Shown here piece after piece: positions 45,001 to 52,986 of a stretch of 64,000 nt of DNA. The notes beneath the pieces are model-generated. The model ran no database searches. It was not told where the DNA came from and worked only from the letters and a program-made list of their open reading frames with translations. Location: the NCBI RefSeq assembly GCF_021513175.1, contig NZ_CP090953.1:2042501-2106500 (forward strand). The letters run 5' to 3'. Position numbers and translations under genes: made by a program. Every line of letters starts with the position of its first letter. Position 1 is the stretch's first letter. This stretch comes from Sphingomonas sp. S2-65. Its GTDB lineage: Bacteria > Pseudomonadota > Alphaproteobacteria > Sphingomonadales > Sphingomonadaceae.

Positions 45001-46525
45001 TCACCGCGAGCGGCGTGTCGTCGCCCATCGATCCGACGGCTTCCTTGCCGGTCTCGATCATCGGCGCGAGGATCAGCTCCATATCCTCCAGCGTCTGGCC
45101 GGCGGCGACCTGGCGGCGGGTGAGTTCGGCGCGGTCGTAATGCGCGTCGGACGGGCCGTCGGGCAGTTCGTCGAGGGTCAGGAACTCGCCGATCATCGCG
45201 GCATAATCGGCCTCGCCGGCGATCTGGTCCTTGATCTCCGCGTCGGTGTAGAGCCGGCCCTCGGCGAGGTCGACGGCGATCATCTGCCCCGGGCCCATGC
45301 GGCCGCGCGCGACCACGGTGGATTCGGGCACCGGCACCATGCCGGTCTCCGACCCGACGATCAGCAGGCCGTCGGCGGTTTGGGTATAGCGCAGCGGGCG
45401 TAGCGCGTTGCGGTCGACACCGGCGACGGCCCAGCGGCCGTCGGTCATCGCCAGCGCGGCGGGACCGTCCCACGGCTCCATGACGCTGGCGAGATACTTG
45501 TACATCGACACATGGCTTTCGGGCGTGTCGTCGCCCGGGGCTTCGGGCACCAGCATCAGCTTGGCCGTGGGCGCATCGCGGCCGGAGCGGCAGATCGCCT
45601 CGAACACCGCGTCGAGCGCGGCGGTGTCGGACGCGCCGGCCGGGATCACCGGCTTGATGTCCTCGCTCTGCTCTCCAAACGCGATGCTGGCCATCTTGAT
45701 CTCGTGGCTGAGCATCCAGTTCTTGTTGCCGCGAACCGTGTTGATCTCGCCATTGTGCGCAAGGCAGCGGAACGGCTGAGCGAGCCACCATTGCGGGAAG
45801 GTGTTGGTCGAGTAACGCTGGTGGAAGATCGCCACGCGGCTGGTGAAGCGTTCGTCCTTGAGGTCTGGGTAGAACTCGCTGAGCGATTCCGCGAGGAACA
45901 GCCCCTTGTAGATGATCGAGCGGGCCGACAGCGAGCAGATGTAGAAGCCGCCGACCTGCGCCGCGATCACGCGCTTTTCGATGCGGCGGCGGATCAGGTA
46001 CAGGTTCTTCTCGAACTCGGCCTCGTCCTGCGCGTCGGGTAGCGGGCCCGCGATCATGATCTGCTCGATCTCGGGGCGCGTCGCCTGCGCCTTCAGGCCG
46101 ATCACCGACACATCGACCGGCACCTGGCGCCAGCCATAGATGGTGTAGCCGGCCTCGATGATCTCGCTCTCGACGATGGTGCGGCAGGTCTCCTGCGCGC
46201 CCAGATCGGTGCGCGGGAGGAAGATCATGCCGACCGCCAGGCGGTTGGGCAGCACGCGGTGCCCGCCCATCGCGATCGCATCGTCGAAGAAGCGCACCGG
46301 AAGATCGACGTGCAGCCCGGCGCCGTCGCCGGTCTTGCCATCGGCATCGACCGCGCCGCGGTGCCACACCGCCTTGAGCGCATCGATCGCCGATTGGACG
46401 ACGCGGCGCGAGGCGACGCCGTCGGTCGCCGCGATCAGCCCGACGCCACAGGCATCGCCTTCAAATTCGGGGCGGTACATGCCCTCGCGGGCAAGGCGGT
46501 CACGTTCGGCGTGCAGATCGGTCAT
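42017..46525 (-). CDS. gltB: glutamate synthase (NADPH) large subunit
   Basis: A 1502-residue GOGAT alpha subunit that converts glutamine and 2-oxoglutarate into two glutamates. The N-terminal class II amidotransferase has its nucleophile Cys26 (EGDACGVGL) behind a short propeptide. The central and FMN-binding synthase domains follow, with CIMVRQCHSNTCPVGIC holding the 3Fe-4S cluster near residue 1130, then the GXGXG C-terminal domain. Length is normal. It is the last gene of the gltD-DUF2059-DUF2059-gltB array and its ATG overlaps the preceding stop by four bases. Confidence 0.95.
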   Translation of the reverse strand: MTDLHAERDRLAREGMYRPEFEGDACGVGLIAATDGVASRRVVQSAIDALKAVWHRGAVDADGKTGDGAGLHVDLPVRFFDDAIAMGGHRVLPNRLAVGMIFLPRTDLGAQETCRTIVESEIIEAGYTIYGWRQVPVDVSVIGLKAQATRPEIEQIMIAGPLPDAQDEAEFEKNLYLIRRRIEKRVIAAQVGGFYICSLSARSIIYKGLFLAESLSEFYPDLKDERFTSRVAIFHQRYSTNTFPQWWLAQPFRCLAHNGEINTVRGNKNWMLSHEIKMASIAFGEQSEDIKPVIPAGASDTAALDAVFEAICRSGRDAPTAKLMLVPEAPGDDTPESHVSMYKYLASVMEPWDGPAALAMTDGRWAVAGVDRNALRPLRYTQTADGLLIVGSETGMVPVPESTVVARGRMGPGQMIAVDLAEGRLYTDAEIKDQIAGEADYAAMIGEFLTLDELPDGPSDAHYDRAELTRRQVAAGQTLEDMELILAPMIETGKEAVGSMGDDTPLAVISDKPRLISQFFRQNFSQVTNPPIDPLRERHVMSLKTRFGNLANILDKEANTSKVLVLESPVLTNAQWHRLRAYFGSQCGEIDCTFDAKGGPEALRAAITRIRYEAEQAVRAGCTELFLTDEHQNEEKAAIAGVLAAAAVHTHLVRRGLRSYASVNVRSGECLDTHYYAVLIGVGATTVNAYLAEAAIADRHARGLFGDLTLDQCLKNHRKAIDEGLLKILSKMGIAVISSYRGGYNFEAVGLSRALVNDFFPGMPAKISGEGYASLHLSAMMRHEAAYDRAVAALPIGGFYRQRHGGETHAFSAQLMHQLQTAVSTDSYSSYLAFSRGVRDLPPVYLRDLLEFNFPQEAIAIDQVEAITEIRKRFVTPGMSLGALSPEAHETLAIAMNRIGAKAVSGEGGEDKLRYKPYENGDNANSVIKQVASGRFGVTAEYLNACDEIEIKVAQGAKPGEGGQLPGFKVTEFIAKLRHATPGVTLISPPPHHDIYSIEDLAQLIYDLKMINPRARVCVKLVSSAGIGTVAAGVAKAHADVILVAGHVGGTGASPQTSVKYAGTPWEMGLSEVNQTLTLNGLRGRVKLRTDGGLKTGRDIVIAAILGAEEFGIGTLSLVAMGCIMVRQCHSNTCPVGICTQDEKMRAKFVGTPEKVINLMTFIAEEVREILAKLGCTSLDEVIGRTELLRQVSRGAEHLDDLDLNPILAKVDATDAERRFSLSTFRNEVPDSLDAQMIKDAAPVFARGEKMQLTYSVRNVHRAVGTRLSSEVTNKFGMSALQDGHVHVRLRGSAGQSLGAFLCKGITLEVFGDANDYVGKGLSGGVIVVRPMVSSQIESRHNTILGNTVLYGATSGRLFAAGQAGERFAVRNSGADVVVEGCGANGCEYMTGGTAVVLGEVGMNFGAGMTGGMAFIYDAEGNFHRRANPENIVWQRLASAAWEAKLRGLVEAHAVATDSRWSRGLLEDWERSLTHFWQVIPREMLSRLAHPLDDTVALIAAE

Positions 46526-47115
46526 AAGCGAGGTTCCGCGGCGTTGGGAGCGGGAAGGCTGCCAAGAAACTTTTCGGCATCTTCCTGAATGTGACTCATC
46601 GAGCGCGTCATCAGGTCCCGCTGCCAGGCGAGAATGTCGGGATCGCTCATGATCGTGTACGACGCAGTCATGTACGCGTGCCCGGTGGGCGTTTCGAAGA
46701 AGGCGCGGATTTCGGCGAGCTGCTTTACGTCGAAGCGGCGCGCATACGCGCCTGCCATCGCTTCAACCATCCCCGGCATGCCGGTCCGCAGCGATGCAAT
46801 GCTGCGATCCTCCTGTGCCTTCATGAAACGGCGGAACGCGTCCTTGACCTTGGGATCCTTGCCCATCGCATCGTTGAACCCGGGCACTTGCTCCATCGAC
46901 TGACGGATATTGCCCATGATCGGGCGGATCATGCCTTCGATCATCTGATCGCGCTGGGCCGCGGGCAGCATGAGCTCGATCAGGTTGCGTGCGGCGGTGA
47001 GCCGCGCGGGATCCGGGGCGGTCCGGGCAGGCGCGACTACGCTCTGCGCCTGCGCTGCGACCGGCAGCGCGAGCGGGGCAAGCAGCAGCGCAAGCGCAAC
47101 GCGGCGCGCGCTCAC
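46522..47115 (-). CDS. DUF2059-like exported protein, second of pair
   Basis: A 197-residue protein with a Sec signal peptide (VALALLLAPLALPVAAQAQS). The mature part is helical with an EIRAFFETPTGHAYMTA segment that I associate with DUF2059. The GTG at 47115 overlaps the stop of the upstream DUF2059 gene (GTGA), and the 3' end overlaps gltB. It is therefore translationally tied to both. Function unknown; the placement inside the glutamate synthase operon is notable. Confidence 0.72.
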   Translation of the reverse strand: MSARRVALALLLAPLALPVAAQAQSVVAPARTAPDPARLTAARNLIELMLPAAQRDQMIEGMIRPIMGNIRQSMEQVPGFNDAMGKDPKVKDAFRRFMKAQEDRSIASLRTGMPGMVEAMAGAYARRFDVKQLAEIRAFFETPTGHAYMTASYTIMSDPDILAWQRDLMTRSMSHIQEDAEKFLGSLPAPNAAEPRL

Positions 47116-47798
47116 TTCTTGCCCTTCAGGAACTCCGCGGCGGACTGCGCCGCGAGCGTCTTCATGCGGGCTTCGTTGGCGGCGATCAGACGGCTGGACC
47201 ATACCTGGCTGGCGGCGGTGATCTTGGGGTTGAGCGCCTGCAGCTTCTGTGCCGCCGGGCTGCCGCCGAACGCCAGCAGCGCGGGATAATCCTCGGGGGT
47301 GAGCGAGCGCATCAGCGACGCCATCGCCGCCTGCTGCATCTGCTCCTGACTCTGGTCTGGCTTGTCTCCAATCGAGCGGTACATCTGCGCCGCCATCTTG
47401 CGCCCGGTGGCACTTTCCAGAAACGTGCGTGCGTCGGTGATCTCGGGCGCGGTCATGTCGGCCTGGATCAGCTGCGACACGTCGCCACGCAGGGCGGGCA
47501 GCTCGGCCTTCATGACCTTGAGAAACTCGGTGCGCACCTGCCCCGCGACATGCTCCTTCATGCCCGGATTGGCGGCGTACAGCTTCTGCGTGGCGGGGTC
47601 ATTCGCCAGCTGCTGCTCCATGCCATAGGTGAAGGCGCGCCCGGCGACGTCCATCATCGCGGCGTCGGCGAGCATCACCGCGACCAGCCGGTCGGCCTCG
47701 GGTCTGGCGCTGCTCGCCTGGAGCACGGCACCGGCCTGAACCGGGGCAGGCACCAGGGCTGCGGCCCCCATCATGATTGCGGCGAACATTGTCTTCAT
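47112..47798 (-). CDS. DUF2059-like exported protein, first of pair
   Basis: A 228-residue protein with signal peptide MFAAIMMGAAALVPAPVQA. The region DARTFLESATGRKMAAQMY corresponds to the EIRAFFETPTGHAY segment of the next gene, so the two are paralogues. The ATG at 47798 is selected because AAGGATT precedes it; the longer open frame upstream overlaps gltD out of frame. It lies 11 bp after gltD. Confidence 0.72.
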   Translation of the reverse strand: MKTMFAAIMMGAAALVPAPVQAGAVLQASSARPEADRLVAVMLADAAMMDVAGRAFTYGMEQQLANDPATQKLYAANPGMKEHVAGQVRTEFLKVMKAELPALRGDVSQLIQADMTAPEITDARTFLESATGRKMAAQMYRSIGDKPDQSQEQMQQAAMASLMRSLTPEDYPALLAFGGSPAAQKLQALNPKITAASQVWSSRLIAANEARMKTLAAQSAAEFLKGKK

Positions 47799-47809
47799 GT
47801 CGAAATCCT

Positions 47810-49252
47810 TCAAGCCGCACGCACGGCGGAGGCCGCCCGCGCGCGCATCCAGGCATGCATGTGCGCCGCCACGTCGCGGCCGTCGCGAATCGCCCAGACC
47901 ACCAGACTCGCGCCGCGGACGATATCGCCTGCAGCGAACACGCCGTCGAGGCTGGTCATCATCGTGCGCCCGTCGGTGCGCAGCGTGCCCCAACGCGTGA
48001 CGCCCAGCGTCTCCGCGCCGAACATCCTGGGCAGATCCTCGGCTTCGAATCCCAGCGCCTTGATCACAAGGTCGGCGGGCATGTTCATCGCGGCGCCGGG
48101 GTCGACCTCGGGCGAGCGGCGGCCACTGGCATCGGGCGCCCCGAGCCGCATCCGCGACGCGCGCACGCCGGAGACGGTGTCGCTGCCACCGAACGCTTCG
48201 GGCGCGGAAAGCCAGACGAACTCGACGCCCTCTTCCTCGGCATTGGCGACTTCGCGCTGCGAGCCCGGCATGTTGGCCCGGTCGCGGCGATACAGGCACT
48301 TCACCGACGCCGCGCCCTGACGCACCGCAGTGCGGACGCAGTCCATCGCCGTGTCGCCGCCGCCGATCACCACGACATGCTTGCCCGCAGCGTTCAGGCT
48401 GCCGTCGTCGAAGGCGGGCACTGCGTCGCCGAAGCTCTTGCGGTTGGAAGCGGTTAGGTAATCCAGCGCCTCGACCACGCCCCGCGCGCCGACGCCCGGC
48501 GCCTTGATGGCCCGCGCCTTGTACACGCCGGTGGCGACCAGCACCGCGTCGTGGCGGCTGCGCAGCTCGTCGAGGCTTGCGTCCCGGCCAACTTCGAAGC
48601 TCGTGTGGAAGACGATGCCGCCTTCCTCCAGCCGGGCGACGCGGCGCATCACCACGTCCTTTTCCAGCTTGAAGCCGGGAATGCCATAGGTCAGCAGCCC
48701 GCCGGCGCGGTCGTGCCGGTCATAGACATGCACGGCATAGCCCATTTCGCGCAGATACTCGGCGGCGCTGAGCCCGGCGGGGCCCGCGCCGATAATTCCG
48801 ACCGACTGGCCCTTGTCCGGACCGGCGCGCACCGGCTCCACCCAGCCTTCTTCCCAGGCCTTGTCAGTGATGAACTTCTCGACCGAACCGATCGTCACTG
48901 CGCCGTGGCCGGAGAACTCGATCACGCAATTCCCCTCGCACAGCCGGTCCTGCGGGCAAATGCGGCCGCAGATCTCGGGCATGGTCGAGGTGGCATTGGA
49001 CAGCTGATAGGCTTCCTGGAGCCGACCCTCCGCAGTCAGCCGCAGCCAATCGGGGATATGGTTGTGAAGCGGGCAATGCACCGAGCAATAAGGCACGCCG
49101 CATTGCGAACACCGCCCTGCCTGCGCTTCCGCGTCGGGAACCGCGTAGCGGTTCGCGATCTCCTGGAAATCCTCAGCGCGCAGTTCGGCTGGACGCTTGG
49201 CCGGGTAAGCCTGCTCGAGGGCCACGAATTTCAACATCGCATCATTTGCCAT
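47810..49252 (-). CDS. gltD: glutamate synthase (NADPH) small subunit
   Basis: A 480-residue GOGAT beta subunit that passes electrons from NADPH through FAD and 4Fe-4S clusters to GltB. N-terminal cysteines are seen in CSQCGVPYCSVHCPLHN and ICPQDRLCEGNC. The FAD loop is VGIIGAGPAGLSAAEYLREM and the NADPH loop VVVIGGGDTAMDCVRTA. Length is normal. It is first in the operon, with a candidate promoter at 49304-49332. Two DUF2059 genes separate it from gltB. Confidence 0.95.
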   Translation of the reverse strand: MANDAMLKFVALEQAYPAKRPAELRAEDFQEIANRYAVPDAEAQAGRCSQCGVPYCSVHCPLHNHIPDWLRLTAEGRLQEAYQLSNATSTMPEICGRICPQDRLCEGNCVIEFSGHGAVTIGSVEKFITDKAWEEGWVEPVRAGPDKGQSVGIIGAGPAGLSAAEYLREMGYAVHVYDRHDRAGGLLTYGIPGFKLEKDVVMRRVARLEEGGIVFHTSFEVGRDASLDELRSRHDAVLVATGVYKARAIKAPGVGARGVVEALDYLTASNRKSFGDAVPAFDDGSLNAAGKHVVVIGGGDTAMDCVRTAVRQGAASVKCLYRRDRANMPGSQREVANAEEEGVEFVWLSAPEAFGGSDTVSGVRASRMRLGAPDASGRRSPEVDPGAAMNMPADLVIKALGFEAEDLPRMFGAETLGVTRWGTLRTDGRTMMTSLDGVFAAGDIVRGASLVVWAIRDGRDVAAHMHAWMRARAASAVRAA

Positions 49253-49303
49253 GGCGCACGTTTAGCGATGCGGTGCGCTCAAGTCACGCAGGATTCAACC
49301 AGT

Positions 49304-49332
49304 AAGACAGCTACGCTGACCTATTTTGTCAA
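49304..49332 (-). promoter_or_regulatory. candidate gltD promoter
   Basis: On the minus strand a perfect TTGACA (-35, plus-strand 49327-49332) is followed after 17 bp by TGTCTT (-10, plus-strand 49304-49309). It lies ~50 bp upstream of the gltD start in an AT-richer stretch. The -10 match is weak. Confidence 0.45.
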
Positions 49333-49369
49333 CATTGTTCCTACTGCAGATGGCTTCTCGCATCTTCAG

Positions 49370-49395
49370 CAGAGAAGAAGAGGCCGAAACGGCCT
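49370..49395 (-). terminator. rho-independent terminator of uppP
   Basis: On the minus strand aggccg-ttt-cggcct forms a 6-bp GC-rich hairpin (plus-strand 49381-49395) that includes the end of the stop codon, followed by the pyrimidine tail cttcttctct. Confidence 0.5.
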
Positions 49396-50195
49396 TATCG
49401 CATCGACAGCCATACCAACGCCGCGGCGCCGGCAACGATCCGGTACCAAGCAAAGGGGGCGAACCCGTGCTTGGTCACGACCGCCAGAAACGCCTTGATC
49501 ACCGCCAGCGCCACCAAGAACGACACAAGGAAGCCTACGCCGATCAGCCCGAAGCTGTCGGCGGTCAGCGCATCGCGATGCTTGAACAGCTGCAGCACGG
49601 TCGCACCGGTGAGGGTCGGCAGCGCCAGGAAGAAGCTGAAATCGGCGGCGGTCCGGCGATCAATGCCCAGCGCCATCGCCCCCATGATCGTCGCGCCCGA
49701 GCGGCTGACGCCCGGGATCATCGCGATGCACTGGACCAGCCCGATCTTCACCGACTGTGCGAACGACACCCCGGCGATGCCGAGCACATTCTCGGTCCGC
49801 GCCAGCCGCTCGACCACCAGGATGGCGATGCCGCCGGCGATCAGCGCCCAGGCAACGACCTGCGCGTTTTCGAGCAGCGCCTCGATCTGGTCGTTGAAGG
49901 CGAGGCCCAGCGCTACGGCAGGGACGAAGGCGATCAGCAGGTTGCGCACGAACGCGACCGAATTGGCCTCCCACTTCAGCAAACCGCGCCCGACGGCCAG
50001 GAAGGTGCGCCAGTACAGAACCACGATAGCCAGGATCGCGCCGGGCTGGATCGCGATGTTGAACACCGCCCATTGCGCGGCATCATAGCCCATGAGCTCG
50101 CTGGCGAGGATCAGGTGGCCGGTGGAGGAAACCGGCAGGAACTCGGTGATGCCTTCGACGATGCCGAGCAGGATCGCCACGAGGTATTCGTTCAT
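49395..50195 (-). CDS. uppP: undecaprenyl-diphosphatase
   Basis: A 266-residue inner-membrane enzyme (BacA/UppP) that recycles undecaprenyl diphosphate to the monophosphate carrier for peptidoglycan and surface-polysaccharide synthesis. Hallmarks are GIVEGITEFLPVSSTGHLIL near the N-terminus and the catalytic PGVSRSGATIMGAM loop near residue 160, among about eight membrane helices. The ATG at 50195 gives the family start (MNEYLVAILLGIVEG). The frame is open upstream but that part has no matching residues. A terminator hairpin overlaps its stop. Confidence 0.94.
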   Translation of the reverse strand: MNEYLVAILLGIVEGITEFLPVSSTGHLILASELMGYDAAQWAVFNIAIQPGAILAIVVLYWRTFLAVGRGLLKWEANSVAFVRNLLIAFVPAVALGLAFNDQIEALLENAQVVAWALIAGGIAILVVERLARTENVLGIAGVSFAQSVKIGLVQCIAMIPGVSRSGATIMGAMALGIDRRTAADFSFFLALPTLTGATVLQLFKHRDALTADSFGLIGVGFLVSFLVALAVIKAFLAVVTKHGFAPFAWYRIVAGAAALVWLSMR

Positions 50196-50253
50196 TCGCT
50201 GTTTCCCGCCCCTGCATGGTGCCGCGGCCGCTACTGGCCGCGGCGATGGCCTG

Positions 50254-51183
50254 TCAGGCCGTCTGGCCGAGCGCGCCGAAGCGGCCGTTGCGGCGGAACC
50301 GCACCAGCCAGGCAGGCGCCACCGTCGCCAGCGGGGTCGGCGAGACCCCCAGCGCCTGGAGCCCCTCGGCGCCGGCATCGACGATGTTGTCGTGCTGGAG
50401 CATGCGCCACTGATCCTTGCTGATCGGCGCGCCCGGCAGCATCGGCAGCAGGCCGCCGAGTGCATCCGGCAGCTCCACGAAATGCACCTTGCGCCCGAGC
50501 GCGCCGGCGATCCAGCGGTGCAGCTCGGCGAGCGTCATCACGTCCGGGCCGCCCAGCGCATAGGTCTTGCCGCCATGCGCCGGGGGATCGCTCAGCGCGG
50601 CCAGCACCGCCTGGGCGACATCGGCGACATAGACCGGCTGAAAGCGCGCCGTGCCGCGCACCACCGGTACAACCGGCAGCAGCGAGATCATGCCGGCGAA
50701 GCGGTTCACGAACGCGTCTTCCCGGCCAAACACGACCGAAGGGCGCAGGATCGTGGCCTGGGGGAAGACGTCGAGCACCGCGCGCTCGCCCTGCCCCTTG
50801 GTACGGCCATAGTCCGAATCGGAATGGGGGTCCGCGCCGATCGCCGAAAGGTGCACCAGCGCCTGGACACCCGCACGCGCCGCGGCCTGCGCGACGGTGC
50901 GGGCGCCCTCGACATGCACTGCCTGCATGCGCGGGCCGAAGGTGCCGGCCAGGTTGACCACGAGGTCCGACCCCTCAATCGCGCGGGCGATCGTGTCAGG
51001 CCGAGTCACATCGGCGGCGATGAGCTGGGTCTGGCCAAGGCCCCCCAAAGGCTTGAGGAAAAAGGCATCGCGCGGCCGCGACTGCGCGATGCGGATGCGC
51101 GCGCCGGTGCGGTACAGTTCCTGTGCGACGTAGCGGCCGAGAAATCCCCCGCCGCCGATCAGCGTTACCAGCCTGTCCTTCAT
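50254..51183 (-). CDS. NDUFA9-like NAD(P)-binding protein
   Basis: A 309-residue atypical short-chain dehydrogenase. It has GGGGFLGRYVAQELYRTGA as the nucleotide-binding loop, VHLSAIGADPHSDSDYGRTK with the Tyr-x-x-x-Lys-like pair, and FQPVYVADVAQAV. Members of this complex-I NDUFA9 subunit family (extended SDR a5 type) bind NADPH and are often found in alphaproteobacteria. Whether it associates with complex I here is not known. The ATG at 51183 begins the family-typical MKDRLVTLIGG; an upstream ATG at 51240 would add only non-conserved residues. It lies upstream of uppP in the same direction. Confidence 0.8.
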   Translation of the reverse strand: MKDRLVTLIGGGGFLGRYVAQELYRTGARIRIAQSRPRDAFFLKPLGGLGQTQLIAADVTRPDTIARAIEGSDLVVNLAGTFGPRMQAVHVEGARTVAQAAARAGVQALVHLSAIGADPHSDSDYGRTKGQGERAVLDVFPQATILRPSVVFGREDAFVNRFAGMISLLPVVPVVRGTARFQPVYVADVAQAVLAALSDPPAHGGKTYALGGPDVMTLAELHRWIAGALGRKVHFVELPDALGGLLPMLPGAPISKDQWRMLQHDNIVDAGAEGLQALGVSPTPLATVAPAWLVRFRRNGRFGALGQTA

Positions 51184-51326
51184 GCCTGCCTCTATGTGTC
51201 CAGTGGCCGTTCCCATGCCGCGCACGGGGCCAAACGGCAAGCGGCTTGGCCATGCTGCGCGTATTTGCGCGAAATGTGCGTTGACAAGCCCACCGGCCCT
51301 CCCCTAGAGGCGCCGGCCTACCCCGT

Positions 51327-51413
51327 GCCCAGATGGCGGAATTGGTAGACGCACCAGCTTCAGGTGCTGGCGATCGCAAGGTCGTGGAGGTTCGAGTCCT
51401 CTTCTGGGCACCA
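51327..51413 (+). tRNA. tRNA-Leu (anticodon CAG)
   Basis: An 87-nt cloverleaf: acceptor stem gcccaga/tctgggc, D-loop with ggtagac, anticodon stem ccagc/gctgg with loop ttcaggt (anticodon CAG), long class II variable arm, T-loop ttcgagt, and encoded CCA. It reads Leu CUG codons. Its 3' end is the likely integration site of the element that follows. Confidence 0.95.
51394..51413 (+). other. putative attachment site (attL core) in tRNA-Leu 3' end
   Basis: The T-arm and acceptor end of tRNA-Leu (agtcctcttctgggcacca) lies 165 bp before a P4-type integrase gene, the standard layout for integration into a tRNA 3' end. The matching attR should lie to the right of this window. Confidence 0.5.
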
Positions 51414-51578
51414 TTTTCCAGTCCGGTGACGTCCATCAACGTCGCGTAAGTGGCTGGGGGCCAAGGCCTTTTTCAATTATCTTTTCCGACGAGGTTCGGG
51501 TGAGTTCGCCGACATACCAACAGCATTGTTGGTCTATTTCGGCCCTGGATTCGCCCGTTTTCGGACGGAGATACCAAC

Positions 51579-52844
51579 ATGGCTCTTACGGCACTCGCGA
51601 TCAGGAACGCCCAGCCCCGGGCGAAGGCCTACAAGCTCGGCGACGGTCGATCCCTCTACCTTCTGGTTATGCCCAACGGCGCCAAGTACTGGCGCCTGAG
51701 CTACCGATTCCTCGGCAAACAACGGGCGCTCGCGCTCGGGGTCTGGCCGGAGGTCAGCCTGGCCGAGGCGCGCGAAAAGCGCGATGCCGCACGCAAGATG
51801 GTGGCCGACGGCACCGATCCTTTCGTCGAGAAGAAGCGTCGAAAGCTTCGTGCACAGATAGACGCCAACACCACGTTCAAGGGCGTGGCGGAAGAGTGGT
51901 TCGTAAAGATCACCCGCGAGGAACGCGCCCAGGTGACGCTCCGCAAGGTGCGCTGGCTGCTGGACATGATCTATCCGTTCCTAGGCGATCTGCCGATCGG
52001 GGAGATCGAAGTGCAGGAGGTGCTCGCGGTATTGCGCAAGATCGAGGCGACAGGCCGCTACGAGAGCGCGCGCCGCATGCGCAGCGTCATCAGCCGCGTG
52101 TTTCGCTATGGCATCGCGACCGGAAGGGCGAAGCACGACGTGGCGCGCGACCTGCGCGGTGCCATCATCGTCCCGAAGACGAAGCACCACGCCGCGATCA
52201 CCCGCCCCAAGGAAGTTGGGGTGCTGCTTCGCGCGATCGAGGACTGCTCGTGCCACGCAATCACCAAGTTCGCCCTGCGAATGACGCCGCATGTATTCGT
52301 GCGCCCTGGGGAACTGCGCCGGGCCGAGTGGAGCGAGTTCGATCTCGACCGTGCCGTCTGGTCGATCCCTGCCGAGAAGATGAAGATGCGCTGGCCGCAT
52401 CAGGTGCCGTTGTCGCGTCAGGTGCTCGACCTGCTCGGCGAGGTGCGGCCGCTGACCGGCCACAGCCCCTATGTCTTCCCGGCAATGCACACGTGGAAAC
52501 GCCCGATGTCGGAGAATACCGTCACCTTCGCGCTTCGGCGGATGGGCTACAGCGGCGACGAGATGACCGCGCACGGCTTCCGCGCAACGGCGGCGACGCT
52601 TCTCAACGAGATGGGCCTCTGGAATCCGGATGCGATCGAGCGGCAGCTCGCGCACATGGAGAACAATGGCGTTCGGCGCGCCTATGCTCGCGGCCAGTAT
52701 TGGGAGGAGCGGGTGCGGATGATGCAGCACTGGTCCGACTACCTCGACCAACTCCGCGTCGGTGACAGCGGCAGCAGCAAGTCTGCCGATGGTGGTAACG
52801 TGGTCTCTATCGACTTCGCGCGACGCGGCGCGCGAGGCCCATGA
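51579..52844 (+). CDS. int: tyrosine integrase of the ICE (P4 type, DUF4102 N-terminus)
   Basis: A 421-residue site-specific recombinase. The N-terminal arm-binding domain (IRNAQPRAKAYKLGDGRSLYL) is the DUF4102 type of P4-like integrases, followed by a SAM-like core-binding domain (~100-190). The catalytic domain shows Arg in HVFVRPGELRRAEW, HGFRATAATLLNEM (H-x-x-R), a second His in QLAHMENN, and the nucleophile Tyr within the VRRAYARGQYW segment. It starts 165 bp from tRNA-Leu(CAG) and reads away from it. It catalyses integration and excision of the element. Confidence 0.93.
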   Translation: MALTALAIRNAQPRAKAYKLGDGRSLYLLVMPNGAKYWRLSYRFLGKQRALALGVWPEVSLAEAREKRDAARKMVADGTDPFVEKKRRKLRAQIDANTTFKGVAEEWFVKITREERAQVTLRKVRWLLDMIYPFLGDLPIGEIEVQEVLAVLRKIEATGRYESARRMRSVISRVFRYGIATGRAKHDVARDLRGAIIVPKTKHHAAITRPKEVGVLLRAIEDCSCHAITKFALRMTPHVFVRPGELRRAEWSEFDLDRAVWSIPAEKMKMRWPHQVPLSRQVLDLLGEVRPLTGHSPYVFPAMHTWKRPMSENTVTFALRRMGYSGDEMTAHGFRATAATLLNEMGLWNPDAIERQLAHMENNGVRRAYARGQYWEERVRMMQHWSDYLDQLRVGDSGSSKSADGGNVVSIDFARRGARGP

Positions 52845-52986
52845 TGTGCTCGTCGAGTGGCGGCATTTGGTGTCTCGGCGGAGGCATCAAAACTCCCAAG
52901 CCGCGGAAAGTCGAGGGCCGCAATGCGCCCAAATCCAGCCATCGCTGCAGTTCTCCAGCCTTCCGGGAAGCTCGCCCTCGTGCCGA

